Positions 1 to 7,004 of a DNA stretch of 64,000 nucleotides are shown here, piece after piece. The position numbers were made by a program, and so were the translations under genes. Under the pieces are notes generated by a model. It was not told the DNA's origin. It was given only the letters and a program-made list of their open reading frames with translations, and made no database searches. Within the stretch, counting starts at the first letter, position 1, and each line of letters starts with the position of its first letter. Origin of the DNA: Serpens sp964410065 (GTDB taxonomy: Bacteria; Pseudomonadota; Gammaproteobacteria; Pseudomonadales; Pseudomonadaceae); assembly GCA_964410065.1 (NCBI GenBank), contig CAYPFO010000009.1:20590-84589 (forward strand), given 5' to 3'.

Positions 1-43
1 CATCGCTCTGATAGGCGCTCTGATTAGCGACTTGTTCCTGCAT
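1..43 (-). CDS. Partial 5' end of a gene, probably Wzz chain-length determinant
   Basis: An ATG on the minus strand (41-43) opens a frame that runs off the left edge, giving about 14 residues beginning MQEQVANQSAYQSD. It lies downstream of ihfB and lapA on the same strand. In Pseudomonas the gene in that position is usually wzz, the inner-membrane O-antigen chain-length regulator. The assignment rests on that context alone, because the visible peptide is too short to recognise a family. Confidence 0.4.
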   Translation of the reverse strand, partial: MQEQVANQSAYQSD

Positions 44-141
44 TCGTTACCCCAGCGAGCCATATTCAAAAAGCGGCATCTTACCATGCGCTCCCTTTGA
101 CGATGGGGAAAAATGAACTCCACCGTGCACGTGAATTGCTC

Positions 142-432
142 TCAACCACCGGGCAGTTTTGAATTATTTTTTTGACGACTATCGGCCAGCATTCGCGATA
201 AAACCTGCTGGCGATGATGCATTCGCATATAAACAGCGCTACCCAGCAGCGGCCCAACAAACAGCCCCACCAGGAAGGCAAGAACAAGAAAACTGGCCAA
301 GGGCAGCATTGCGCTGCTTTGCCCGAACAGCGTCAACGCGACGGGCTGGCGGTTTTCCAAGATGAAAATGATGATAAAGAGCCCGACCAGCAAGGCGGCA
401 GCACCTAGCAACAAACGCTTGATGATTTTCAC
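142..432 (-). CDS. lapA: LapA-domain inner-membrane protein
   Basis: A 96-residue protein with two hydrophobic segments (about residues 6-27 and 43-68) and a basic, polar C-terminal tail. The short N-terminus, the ENRQPVALTLFG stretch between the helices and the length fit the LapA (lipopolysaccharide assembly protein A) domain family. In E. coli, LapA works with LapB in controlling LpxC turnover and LPS supply. The gene starts 30 bp after the ihfB stop on the same strand, so it is probably co-transcribed with ihfB. The function in this organism is inferred from the family. Confidence 0.85.
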   Translation of the reverse strand: MKIIKRLLLGAAALLVGLFIIIFILENRQPVALTLFGQSSAMLPLASFLVLAFLVGLFVGPLLGSAVYMRMHHRQQVLSRMLADSRQKNNSKLPGG

Positions 433-462
433 GCGAGATTCCTCGGCTTGCTGGAAGGCAGA

Positions 463-747
463 TTATTCGTCTTCATTCACCCGATCGCGCAATTCCTTAC
501 CGGGCTTGAAGTGCGGTACGAATTTGCCATCCAGGCTGACGGACTGGCCGGTCTTGGGGTTGCGGCCGACACGTGGGGCGCGGTAGTGGAGCGAGAAGCT
601 GCCAAACCCGCGAATCTCGATACGATCCCCCGTGGCCAGAGCTTGCGACATCTGCTCGAGCATGGTTTTGATGGCCAGTTCGACATCTTTCGACGAGAGC
701 TGCCCCTGTTGCGTGACAATCCGTTCGATCAACTCCGACTTGGTCAT
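463..747 (-). CDS. ihfB: Integration host factor subunit beta
   Basis: A 94-residue HU/IHF-family protein, the normal IhfB length. The DNA-binding arm signature is clear: GFGSF at residues 47-51 and RNPKTG at 62-67, with Pro64 the residue that intercalates and kinks DNA. The N-terminal MTKSELIERI is typical of IhfB. With IhfA it forms the heterodimer that bends DNA about 160 degrees for sigma-54 promoters, recombination and replication. lapA follows 30 bp downstream. In many pseudomonads rpsA precedes ihfB, but here the upstream neighbour is dinG, so ihfB must use a local promoter or read-through from dinG. Confidence 0.97.
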   Translation of the reverse strand: MTKSELIERIVTQQGQLSSKDVELAIKTMLEQMSQALATGDRIEIRGFGSFSLHYRAPRVGRNPKTGQSVSLDGKFVPHFKPGKELRDRVNEDE

Positions 748-920
748 GGTTTTCCCTTCTTTTTCAAGCGGCTAGACCAACATTTGCAATTGGTTTTAGC
801 ATGCTGAACAGAATTTGAACAGCCCATGTCGGGTTATCGGAAAAAGTGGCTCTCCAGAATGACGACGCAGGCACGGCCTTGCGTCATCGCAGAGCTGTGG
901 CCTGGTTTACGAAGGTAACG
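748..920. other. dinG-ihfB intergenic region with hairpin
   Basis: A 173-bp non-coding gap. It contains an imperfect inverted repeat at 861-888 (GACGACGCAGGC on one arm, GGCCTTGCGTCATC on the other) that could form a strong hairpin just after dinG. There is no long U-run on the dinG strand, so its role as a terminator is uncertain. No remnant of rpsA is recognisable. Confidence 0.5.
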
Positions 921-3065
921 TTATTCGATCTCGCGGCGAAACGGCGGCAATGCATTGAGGATCGCCTTGCCATAGCGCTGGGTGACCACACGGCGATCCA
1001 GCAAGGTGATGGTGCCGCGATCCTGCTCGGTGCGCAGGAGGCGACCGCACGCCTGGACCAGCTTGAGTGACGCATCCGGCACGGTGATTTCCATGAAGGG
1101 ATTGCCGCCACGCGCCTCGATCCATTCGGCCAAGGCCGCTTCAACCGGATCATCCGGTACCGCGAAGGGTATCTTGGCGATCACTACATGCTCGCAATAG
1201 GCACCAGGCAAGTCGACACCCTCGGCAAAGCTGGCCAAACCGAACAACACACTTGGCTCGCCATCATCAACCCGCGCCTTGTGCTTGTTGAGGGTCTCCT
1301 GCTTGGACAGGTTGCCCTGGATCAATACCCGCTTACGCCAGTCCCGCTCCAGGCCATCGAACACGTCCTGCATCTGCTTGCGCGACGAGAACAGCACCAG
1401 AGTGCCGTGCGCTCCGCCTAACAGGCGCGGCATCTCGCGAATGATCGCTGCGGTATGTGCGGTGGCATCTCTCGGGTCCGCCTTGAGATCAGGCACATGC
1501 AAAATACCGGCATCGGCATGGGCGAAGGGGCTGGGCACCACGGCGGTAACAGCAACGCGGGGCAGGCCGGCACGCATGCGAAACCGTTCAAAACTGTTCA
1601 GCGCAGTCAACGTGGCCGAGGTCACCAGGGCGCCATGGGCCACATTCCACAGGTTACGGCGTAGGGTTTCGGCGGCCAGGATCGGGCTGGCGTTGACCTC
1701 GATGTCATACAGCGCGCCCGTTTCAGCCAGGGTCAGCCAGCGTGCCATGGGCGGGCTGTCTTGCGGATCCTCGACAGTGAAAGCGGTCCACAGCTCCCAG
1801 TTACCCTGGGCACGGGTGAGCAGACTGCCAAACAACGGGTACCACTCTTCGGCCTGGGCACTGCTCAAGCCGTTGCCGGGTTCGTCATCCATGGACTCTT
1901 TGAGCAGTTCGGCGATCCGGGTGAACAGGTCGGTGAGCTTGGCAAAGCCTTTTTTCAGTTCAATACCCAGCTCGATCAAATGCTCCGGCACCACGCCGCC
2001 GACAAAACGATGACGCGGCCGCTCACGGCCCTCCACGTCTTCCCCAGCCTTAAAGTCGGCCAACTGTTCGCAGGTGGCAAACATGAATTGCTGTTGGCTG
2101 CGCAGATCACGCGCCAATTCCGGCACGCCCTCGATCAGCCGGCCCAGTTCGCCGGGCAACGGATGCTGGGCGAGTAGCTTGGCGAGGTTCTTTTCCACCT
2201 GTCCAAGCCAGTCGGCGGTGGAGCGCAGACGGGAAAAATGCGCGAAATGATTGATGGCCTTGTCCGGCAAATGATGGCCTTCGTCGAAGACATAGATCGT
2301 CTCGCGCGGGTCCGGCAGGACCGCGCCGCCACCCAGGGCCAGATCGGCCAGTACCATGTCGTGGTTGGTGACGATCACATCGACCTTGGTCATGCCTTCG
2401 CGCGCCTTGTAGAAACTGCACTGCTGAAAATTCGGGCAATGCCGGCCCGTGCATTGACTGTGATCGGTGGTCAGTCGCGACCAGTCAGTATCGGCCAACT
2501 CCTGGGGCCAGCTGTCGCGGTCGCCGTCCCAACGGTTGCCGGCCAGTTTCTCGATCATCTGAGTGAACAGTTTCTGGCTGGCTTCATCGACATCCAGCTT
2601 GAAGCCTTCTTCTTCAAATAATTGTGCAGTGGCGCTTTGCGCATGCCCCTCCTGCAGCAGCAGGTCGAGTTTGGACAGGCACAGGTAACGGCCACGGCCC
2701 TTGGCCAGGGCAAAGCTGAAGTTCAAGCCGCTGTTGCGCATCAGGTCCGGCAGATCCTTATGGACGATCTGCTCCTGCAGCGCCACGGTAGCCGTGGCAA
2801 TTACCAGGCGCTTGCCGGCGGCCTTGGCGGCGGGAATCGCGGCCAGGCTGTAGGCCACTGTCTTGCCCGTACCGGTGCCGGCTTCCACGGCGACGATGGC
2901 CGGCTCGCCGTCACGGCGGCCTTCATCATCGGTGGAGATGGCGCCAAGCATTTTGGCCACTTCGGCAATCATCAAACGCTGGCCGTAACGGGGCTTGAGG
3001 CCCTTGGCTTCAAGAAAGCGGGTGTAGGCGCCCTGGATCTGGGACTTGAGTTCGGTGCTGAGCAT
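921..3065 (-). CDS. dinG: ATP-dependent DNA helicase DinG
   Basis: A 714-residue superfamily 2 (XPD/Rad3-like) 5'-3' helicase that unwinds forked DNA, D-loops and R-loops and helps resolve replication-transcription conflicts. The Walker A EAGTGTGKT lies at residues 61-69 and the Walker B DEGH at 261-264. Four cysteines suited to the [4Fe-4S] cluster are present at 129, 205, 210 and 216, with spacing like that of E. coli DinG. C-terminal helicase motifs include SATLTALNSF and the QACGRLLRTEQDRG arginine-finger region. The gene is monocistronic or leads into ihfB, and a LexA box lies 11 bp upstream of its ATG, so SOS induction is expected. Confidence 0.96.
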   Translation of the reverse strand: MLSTELKSQIQGAYTRFLEAKGLKPRYGQRLMIAEVAKMLGAISTDDEGRRDGEPAIVAVEAGTGTGKTVAYSLAAIPAAKAAGKRLVIATATVALQEQIVHKDLPDLMRNSGLNFSFALAKGRGRYLCLSKLDLLLQEGHAQSATAQLFEEEGFKLDVDEASQKLFTQMIEKLAGNRWDGDRDSWPQELADTDWSRLTTDHSQCTGRHCPNFQQCSFYKAREGMTKVDVIVTNHDMVLADLALGGGAVLPDPRETIYVFDEGHHLPDKAINHFAHFSRLRSTADWLGQVEKNLAKLLAQHPLPGELGRLIEGVPELARDLRSQQQFMFATCEQLADFKAGEDVEGRERPRHRFVGGVVPEHLIELGIELKKGFAKLTDLFTRIAELLKESMDDEPGNGLSSAQAEEWYPLFGSLLTRAQGNWELWTAFTVEDPQDSPPMARWLTLAETGALYDIEVNASPILAAETLRRNLWNVAHGALVTSATLTALNSFERFRMRAGLPRVAVTAVVPSPFAHADAGILHVPDLKADPRDATAHTAAIIREMPRLLGGAHGTLVLFSSRKQMQDVFDGLERDWRKRVLIQGNLSKQETLNKHKARVDDGEPSVLFGLASFAEGVDLPGAYCEHVVIAKIPFAVPDDPVEAALAEWIEARGGNPFMEITVPDASLKLVQACGRLLRTEQDRGTITLLDRRVVTQRYGKAILNALPPFRREIE

Positions 3066-3075
3066 GGGCGCGGAG

Positions 3076-3091
3076 CTGTATATATTTTCAG
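3076..3091 (-). promoter_or_regulatory. LexA (SOS) box upstream of dinG
   Basis: CTGTATATATTTTCAG fits the CTG-N10-CAG LexA consensus with an AT-rich core. It sits 11 bp from the dinG start codon, where it would overlap the transcription start. dinG is a classical SOS gene in E. coli, so the context supports the site. It may also influence the divergent CopD-family gene. Confidence 0.8.
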
Positions 3092-3147
3092 TGTTTCACA
3101 CGGGGCCGCTATGATAGCGCGCCCCATCCATCAGCGGAGATTTACCG

Positions 3148-3612
3148 ATGAGCTCGTTTGCCTTGCTGTATGCCCTGCATCTATTGGCCGCCACGATCTG
3201 GGTAGGGGGCATGTTCTTCGCCTGGATGATCTTGCGCCCGGCAGCAGGTACAGCCTTGCAGCCACCAGCACGTTTGGGCCTGTGGGCCGAAGTCTTTCCG
3301 CGATTTTTCCACTGGGTGTGGGCGGCGGTAATCATTCTCCCGATCACGGGCGTAGGCATGCTGCACCTGCGCTTCAGCGGTTTCGAGACAGCGCCGACGT
3401 ATGTACACCTGATGATCGGCCTGTACCTGGCCATGCTGGCTCTGTTTTTACGCGTTTGCCTGTTGCAGGTCCCGCAACTGCGACGCGCCGTGGCGGAGCA
3501 AAACTGGTCGGCTGGCGGTGCCACGCTTGGCCACATACGGCGTCAGGTGGGCTTGAACCTCATGCTTGGCTTGGCACTGATGGCGATTGCCGGCGCCAGG
3601 CCACTGCTGTAA
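3148..3612 (+). CDS. CopD-family integral membrane protein
   Basis: A 154-residue protein with about four transmembrane helices (approximately residues 4-30, 50-72, 85-107 and 130-152). The N-terminal LHLLAATIWVGGMFFAW matches the conserved helix of the CopD/YebZ-like family, whose members sit in the inner membrane and are linked to copper or heme handling. No periplasmic CopC partner is nearby, so a copper role is only a family suggestion. The start follows AGCGGAGA, a good ribosome-binding site, and a TATGAT -10-like hexamer lies at 3110-3115. Confidence 0.75.
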   Translation: MSSFALLYALHLLAATIWVGGMFFAWMILRPAAGTALQPPARLGLWAEVFPRFFHWVWAAVIILPITGVGMLHLRFSGFETAPTYVHLMIGLYLAMLALFLRVCLLQVPQLRRAVAEQNWSAGGATLGHIRRQVGLNLMLGLALMAIAGARPLL

Positions 3613-3619
3613 CCGCCTT

Positions 3620-3660
3620 CCGGGCAAGCTCCTCGCAGGTAACGAGGAAGCGCAGCCCGG
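3620..3660. terminator. Hairpin between convergent genes
   Basis: Nested inverted repeat CCGGGC...GCCCGG enclosing CCTCG...CGAGG, between the stops of the CopD-like gene (plus) and the OmpA-like lipoprotein gene (minus). It could stop transcription from both sides. No strong T-run is seen. Confidence 0.45.
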
Positions 3661-3671
3661 ATGGCAGCCCA

Positions 3672-4304
3672 TCACTGCATCTGCGCTTCGACGGCAGCCT
3701 CGACGCGGCGGTTGATAGCGCGACCTTCTTCGGTCTCGTTATCCGCCACCGGACGCGCTTCGCCATAACCGATAGCATCCACACGTCCGCCTTGCACGCC
3801 GTACTGGTTGACCAGCACTTCACGCACAGCCATGGCCCGTCGCTCGGAGAGCTGCTGGTTATAACTGTCGGTACCCACCGAGTCGGTGTGTCCTTCCACA
3901 ACCGTAGTGGTCTGCGGGAACTGCTTCATGAATTCCGCCAGATCGCGGATATCGTCAAAGCTACCTTCCTTGACCACCGCCTTGTCGAAGTCGAACTTCA
4001 CATCCAGCTCGACCCGCACCGTTTCGGCGACCGGTTCGGGTGCTGGCTCCGGAATCGGCTCCGGCTCGGTATAGGCCACGACTTCTTCGCCCTGACCGTG
4101 CACCCAGCAGTAACCACCCGCGGTGACCGCCGCGACGAGCGCCCCCCATCCCGCATAGCTGCTGCTTTCAAAAGCCCCCAGCGCCGCGCCAGTGACACCA
4201 CCGAGGGCTGCACAGGTAGGCCAGTCACTTTTTTGTACGCCCGCGCAACCGCTCAGTACGCTTGTTACTACCAACAACGGTACCGCTTTCCTTACGATGC
4301 TCAT
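3672..4304 (-). CDS. OmpA-family lipoprotein
   Basis: A 210-residue protein with a signal peptide ending in a lipobox (VLSGCAG, Cys about residue 20), a glycine/alanine-rich segment that may cross or contact the membrane, a Pro-Glu repeat linker and a C-terminal OmpA domain. That domain holds VEGHTDSVGTDSYNQQLSERRA, split here into its key parts: VEGHTDSVG, YNQQLSERRA, with the Asp and Arg that bind diaminopimelate of peptidoglycan. It probably tethers the outer membrane to the cell wall. I chose ATG 4302-4304 because AGGAGG lies just upstream and it directly precedes the signal peptide. A start 84 bp further upstream is open but unlikely. It resembles PA1041 of P. aeruginosa in type and context. 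Confidence 0.88.
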   Translation of the reverse strand: MSIVRKAVPLLVVTSVLSGCAGVQKSDWPTCAALGGVTGAALGAFESSSYAGWGALVAAVTAGGYCWVHGQGEEVVAYTEPEPIPEPAPEPVAETVRVELDVKFDFDKAVVKEGSFDDIRDLAEFMKQFPQTTTVVEGHTDSVGTDSYNQQLSERRAMAVREVLVNQYGVQGGRVDAIGYGEARPVADNETEEGRAINRRVEAAVEAQMQ

Positions 4305-4599
4305 GGATGCCTCCTGATGAATCGGCTCGAACCGATACCCAGCAGTTAAGACAGCGCAACGGAAGTACGCTAGGCGAGAATATTTCACCGCCCCGAGCCA
4401 TAGATACCCCGGCGATCCAACACGTCGCCGGGCCGCACCTTGTTAGTGCGGAACAGGTTCCAGGAGGTTCCGTGTGAAAGGGAGGGCGCGTCGAATCAGA
4501 GCGGGGGTTAGAGAGCATTTTCTTTGCAACGGCTAATTGGGATACAGTCGAAGATCCAAAACGATCAACCGCATCCGTGCTGCACTACCGGTGGTAACC
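4305..4599. promoter_or_regulatory. Divergent intergenic region with an 8-bp inverted repeat
   Basis: A 295-bp gap between two divergently transcribed genes. It holds a perfect inverted repeat CCCGGCGA (4408-4415) / TCGCCGGG (4425-4432) with a 9-nt loop, plus weaker GTTCC repeats near 4449-4473. It could be an operator or a 5'-leader hairpin of the OmpA-like lipoprotein gene. No clear promoter hexamers were assigned. Confidence 0.4.
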
Positions 4600-5067
4600 A
4601 TGAGTCCTGCCTGCCCCTGCGCCAGTGGCCTGCCACTGGCAGATTGCTGTAGTCCTTATCACGCCGGCCTCCCGGCCCCCAGTGCCGAACGGCTCATGCG
4701 CTCGCGCTACAGCGCTTATGTGCTGGGTTTGATTGACTACCTGGTGGACACCACGCTGCCAGCCCAGCAAGCCGGACTGGATCGCTCCGGCATGGCGGCT
4801 TGGAGCGCCCAAAGCGTCTGGCTAGGACTCGAAGTGGAAAACACTGAAGTGCTCGGCGGGCAGCCCGAGCATGCCTTTGTCAGCTTTACAGCGCGCTGGC
4901 ACGACGGCGAGGCCGAACAGCACTCCCATGAACGCTCTGCCTTCGTTCAACACCAGGGCCGCTGGTATTTTCTCGACCCCACGGTGCCACTCAAGGCGGG
5001 ACGAAACGACCCCTGCCCCTGTGGCAGTGGGGAAAAATTCAAGAAGTGTTGCGGCCCGTTTGTGTAA
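4600..5067 (+). CDS. YchJ-family (UPF0225) SEC-C motif protein
   Basis: A 155-residue protein with two SEC-C-type zinc ribbons, CPCASGLPLADCC at the N-terminus and NDPCPCGSGEKFKKCCG at the C-terminus, flanking an NTF2-like YchJ core (SAERLMRSRYSAYV, FLDPTVPLKAGRNDPC). This is the typical YchJ/UPF0225 layout. The biochemical role is unknown, and the ribbons resemble the SecB-binding zinc motif of SecA. I chose ATG 4600 over an upstream TTG because it starts directly at the first ribbon. Its C-terminal coding sequence is nearly duplicated in the small gene at 6243. Confidence 0.87.
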   Translation: MSPACPCASGLPLADCCSPYHAGLPAPSAERLMRSRYSAYVLGLIDYLVDTTLPAQQAGLDRSGMAAWSAQSVWLGLEVENTEVLGGQPEHAFVSFTARWHDGEAEQHSHERSAFVQHQGRWYFLDPTVPLKAGRNDPCPCGSGEKFKKCCGPFV

Positions 5068-5084
5068 ACGATCATCCGGCAGCA

Positions 5085-5618
5085 TTAATCCAGTACGCGC
5101 AAATGGCTACTGTCCGGCACGCTGGTCACCACCGGCTCGATCCGCTGCCCCAGATCGCTGCCCACCGGCAGCAGTGCCAGGGCACTCACGTCAATGGCAG
5201 GGGTGGGCAGCGACGGCGTCTTGTCCTGCAAATCAGCGCCCACTGGCGCCAGACAGAAATCCGGCGCCTGCACAGCGCTGAAGGCCGCCATGTACTCGTC
5301 GCGGGGAATAACCTGGCGACTTCCCTGCGCTGGCGCTGCGCCCGGCCCAGGCTGCGCAGCAGAAGCACTAGCCTCGTGCGCCAGTTCGGCGTCCTGAGGG
5401 CACACCTCCGCCAGCGCGCCCGCCCGCGCCAGCGCCGCGCGGTATTTCTCCGCCGATGCCCCGTCCAGATTGTTCTTGATCACCACTCGACGCCCGGAGA
5501 ACAACGCCTCGACCCGTGATTCATCAGCCTGGAACAGTTGGGCCAGATTAGCCCTGACCCGGGCGGGTTCGGCTCCCGGTTGCAACTGACCGGCAAAAGC
5601 GACTTCGTAGCGTTTCAT
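5085..5618 (-). CDS. Hypothetical protein with a small N-terminal alpha/beta domain
   Basis: A 177-residue soluble protein. Residues 1-70 (KRYEVAFAGQLQPG, LFSGRRVVIKNNLD, KYRAALARAGA) resemble a short domain often found at the N-terminus of RDD- or DUF805-type membrane proteins in Gammaproteobacteria, reminiscent of the L7/L12 fold. Here it is joined to an Ala/Pro-rich linker and a C-terminal tail with no membrane helix. There is no signal peptide. The function is unknown. It converges on the YchJ gene, with only 17 bp between the stops. Confidence 0.7.
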   Translation of the reverse strand: MKRYEVAFAGQLQPGAEPARVRANLAQLFQADESRVEALFSGRRVVIKNNLDGASAEKYRAALARAGALAEVCPQDAELAHEASASAAQPGPGAAPAQGSRQVIPRDEYMAAFSAVQAPDFCLAPVGADLQDKTPSLPTPAIDVSALALLPVGSDLGQRIEPVVTSVPDSSHLRVLD

Positions 5619-5740
5619 CAGCCCACCTGGTCTATTCGTCTCGTTCGCAGCGCAGTATGGCGCAGCCTTTTCGCCCGCTACAATCGATTGCAGCCCAGCT
5701 TTTGCTTGTTACACTGCGGTCCTTCCTTCGGAGCCAAGAC

Positions 5741-6238
5741 ATGTCCTTGCAGGCACGAACAATAAGAATAATCAGCGTCAGCCTGTACGCCGCCCTGCTG
5801 TCGCTGCTCGGGGGGTGCTCAACCTGGCTGGGCAGCGACTATCAGGATCCCGATGTGCAGTTGCTCAACGTTGAGGTCGTCGAGGCGAAGTTGCTGGAAC
5901 AGGAATTTCGCCTGAACTTTCGCTTTACCAACCCCAACGACCGCAGTCTGCCGATTCGTGGCATCAATTACAGCTTGCAACTCAATGAACTCAAACTGGC
6001 GGACGCCGAGTATGAGCGCTTCTTCATCGTGCCGGCGCACGACAGCAAGATCGTTCAGGTAGCCTTGCATACCAACCTCTGGCGACACATGCGCGACCTG
6101 ATCAAACTGCTGGAAAAACCTGACCAGCCGATTCGCTATCAGCTTCAGGGCGTGATCAAAACTGGCTTGATGCAAGGCAGACGCGTGCACCTTTTGCGCA
6201 ATGGCGAGATAATCCCCGGCGATATCATTCCGGAGTAG
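5741..6238 (+). CDS. LEA type 2 (WHy-domain) lipoprotein
   Basis: A 165-residue lipoprotein whose signal peptide ends in LLSLLGGC (lipobox Cys about residue 26). The mature part (LLNVEVVEAKLLEQEFRL, FTNPNDRSLPIRGINY) has the beta-sandwich pattern of LEA14/WHy proteins, including the NPND turn. Bacterial members are linked to desiccation or stress tolerance, but their role is poorly defined. I chose ATG 5741 because it begins the signal peptide. An upstream in-frame ATG would add 28 residues without a purpose. The SEC-C gene follows 4 bp downstream, suggesting an operon through the DUF2489 gene. Confidence 0.82.
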   Translation: MSLQARTIRIISVSLYAALLSLLGGCSTWLGSDYQDPDVQLLNVEVVEAKLLEQEFRLNFRFTNPNDRSLPIRGINYSLQLNELKLADAEYERFFIVPAHDSKIVQVALHTNLWRHMRDLIKLLEKPDQPIRYQLQGVIKTGLMQGRRVHLLRNGEIIPGDIIPE

Positions 6239-6242
6239 TTCC

Positions 6243-6437
6243 ATGTCCCACGAACCCCACGTCCACGGCCCCGATTGCGACCACGATCACGAGCACGGCC
6301 ATGAACACCATGTCCACGGTCCACACTGCAACCATGGCCCCAGCGAACCGCTGCGCAATCCGCTGAAGGATGTCGGTCGCAACGACCCCTGCCCCTGTGG
6401 CAGCGAGAAAAAATTCAAGAAGTGTCACGGTGCCTGA
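6243..6437 (+). CDS. Small SEC-C motif protein with His-rich N-terminus
   Basis: A 64-residue protein. The first half is a His/Asp-rich metal-binding stretch (HVHGPDCDHDHEHGHEHH), and the second half is a SEC-C zinc ribbon (NDPCPCGSEKKFKKCHG). It probably binds zinc or other transition metals. Its partner is unknown. It starts 4 bp after the LEA lipoprotein stop and ends 3 bp before the next start, so it is part of a compact three-gene run. The ribbon-coding DNA is 44/48 identical to that in the YchJ gene 1.4 kb upstream. Confidence 0.85.
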   Translation: MSHEPHVHGPDCDHDHEHGHEHHVHGPHCNHGPSEPLRNPLKDVGRNDPCPCGSEKKFKKCHGA

Positions 6438-6440
6438 TCA

Positions 6441-6905
6441 GTGAGCCCGGCGATGGTGTGGAGCCTGCTTGCGCTCGCCTTGCTGATCATCGCAGGCCTT
6501 GCTGCGTATGCCCTCTGGCTCTGGCGTCGCGTCTGGCGTCGCCAGCGCCAGCAGGCCGATGCCGAGCAGCACCATCATGAGCAGTTGGCCGGGGACTTGC
6601 GCATTCTCGCCGGCAGCCTGCTTGATGAGCAGTTGCCGCTGATTGAAGGCGCCATCCGCATCAAGGTGCTGATGGACAACTATGATCCGCAACTCAGCCA
6701 GGACCCGCGTTGTGCAGTGTTCCATGACCTGTACGCAGCCACGGCTCATGTGCCGACTCATGGAGACTGGATGGCCCTGGACCGCCGTGAGCGGCAACGC
6801 TACCGCAGCCAGTTCAGCGAGTTGGAACTGCAGTACAAGGCGGCCGCCCGTGCCGCCTCCCGCTGGCTGCTTGATGACGCACTGATCAGGAACACCAGTG
6901 CGTAA
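6441..6905 (+). CDS. DUF2489-domain membrane-anchored protein
   Basis: A 154-residue protein with one N-terminal transmembrane helix (about residues 5-27), a basic RRVWRRQRQQ stretch, then a helical cytoplasmic domain with YDPQLSQDPRCAVFHDLY, typical of DUF2489. The function is unknown. The frame opens with GTG at 6441, and an ATG at 6453 would shorten it by four residues. The GTG lies only 3 bp after the preceding stop, which favours translational coupling. Confidence 0.78.
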   Translation: MSPAMVWSLLALALLIIAGLAAYALWLWRRVWRRQRQQADAEQHHHEQLAGDLRILAGSLLDEQLPLIEGAIRIKVLMDNYDPQLSQDPRCAVFHDLYAATAHVPTHGDWMALDRRERQRYRSQFSELELQYKAAARAASRWLLDDALIRNTSA

Positions 6906-7004
6906 TCGCTTCCGCCAGGCTCAAGCCCCTCTTTTGAGTTGGGGTTTGCGCCTGCTGTCTTGCTAAGCTGGCGATCCGTCTTCGTTGCACAAGGAACGCC
7001 GTGC

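Noticed and set aside
2622..4349. A 575-codon open frame on the plus strand
   Set aside because: It runs antisense to the N-terminal part of dinG and to the OmpA-like gene and through the CopD-like gene in another frame. It has no domain and arises from GC-rich codon bias.
4537..4599. TTG start extending the YchJ protein by 21 residues
   Set aside because: The extension is basic and unlike the family. ATG 4600 begins at the first zinc ribbon.
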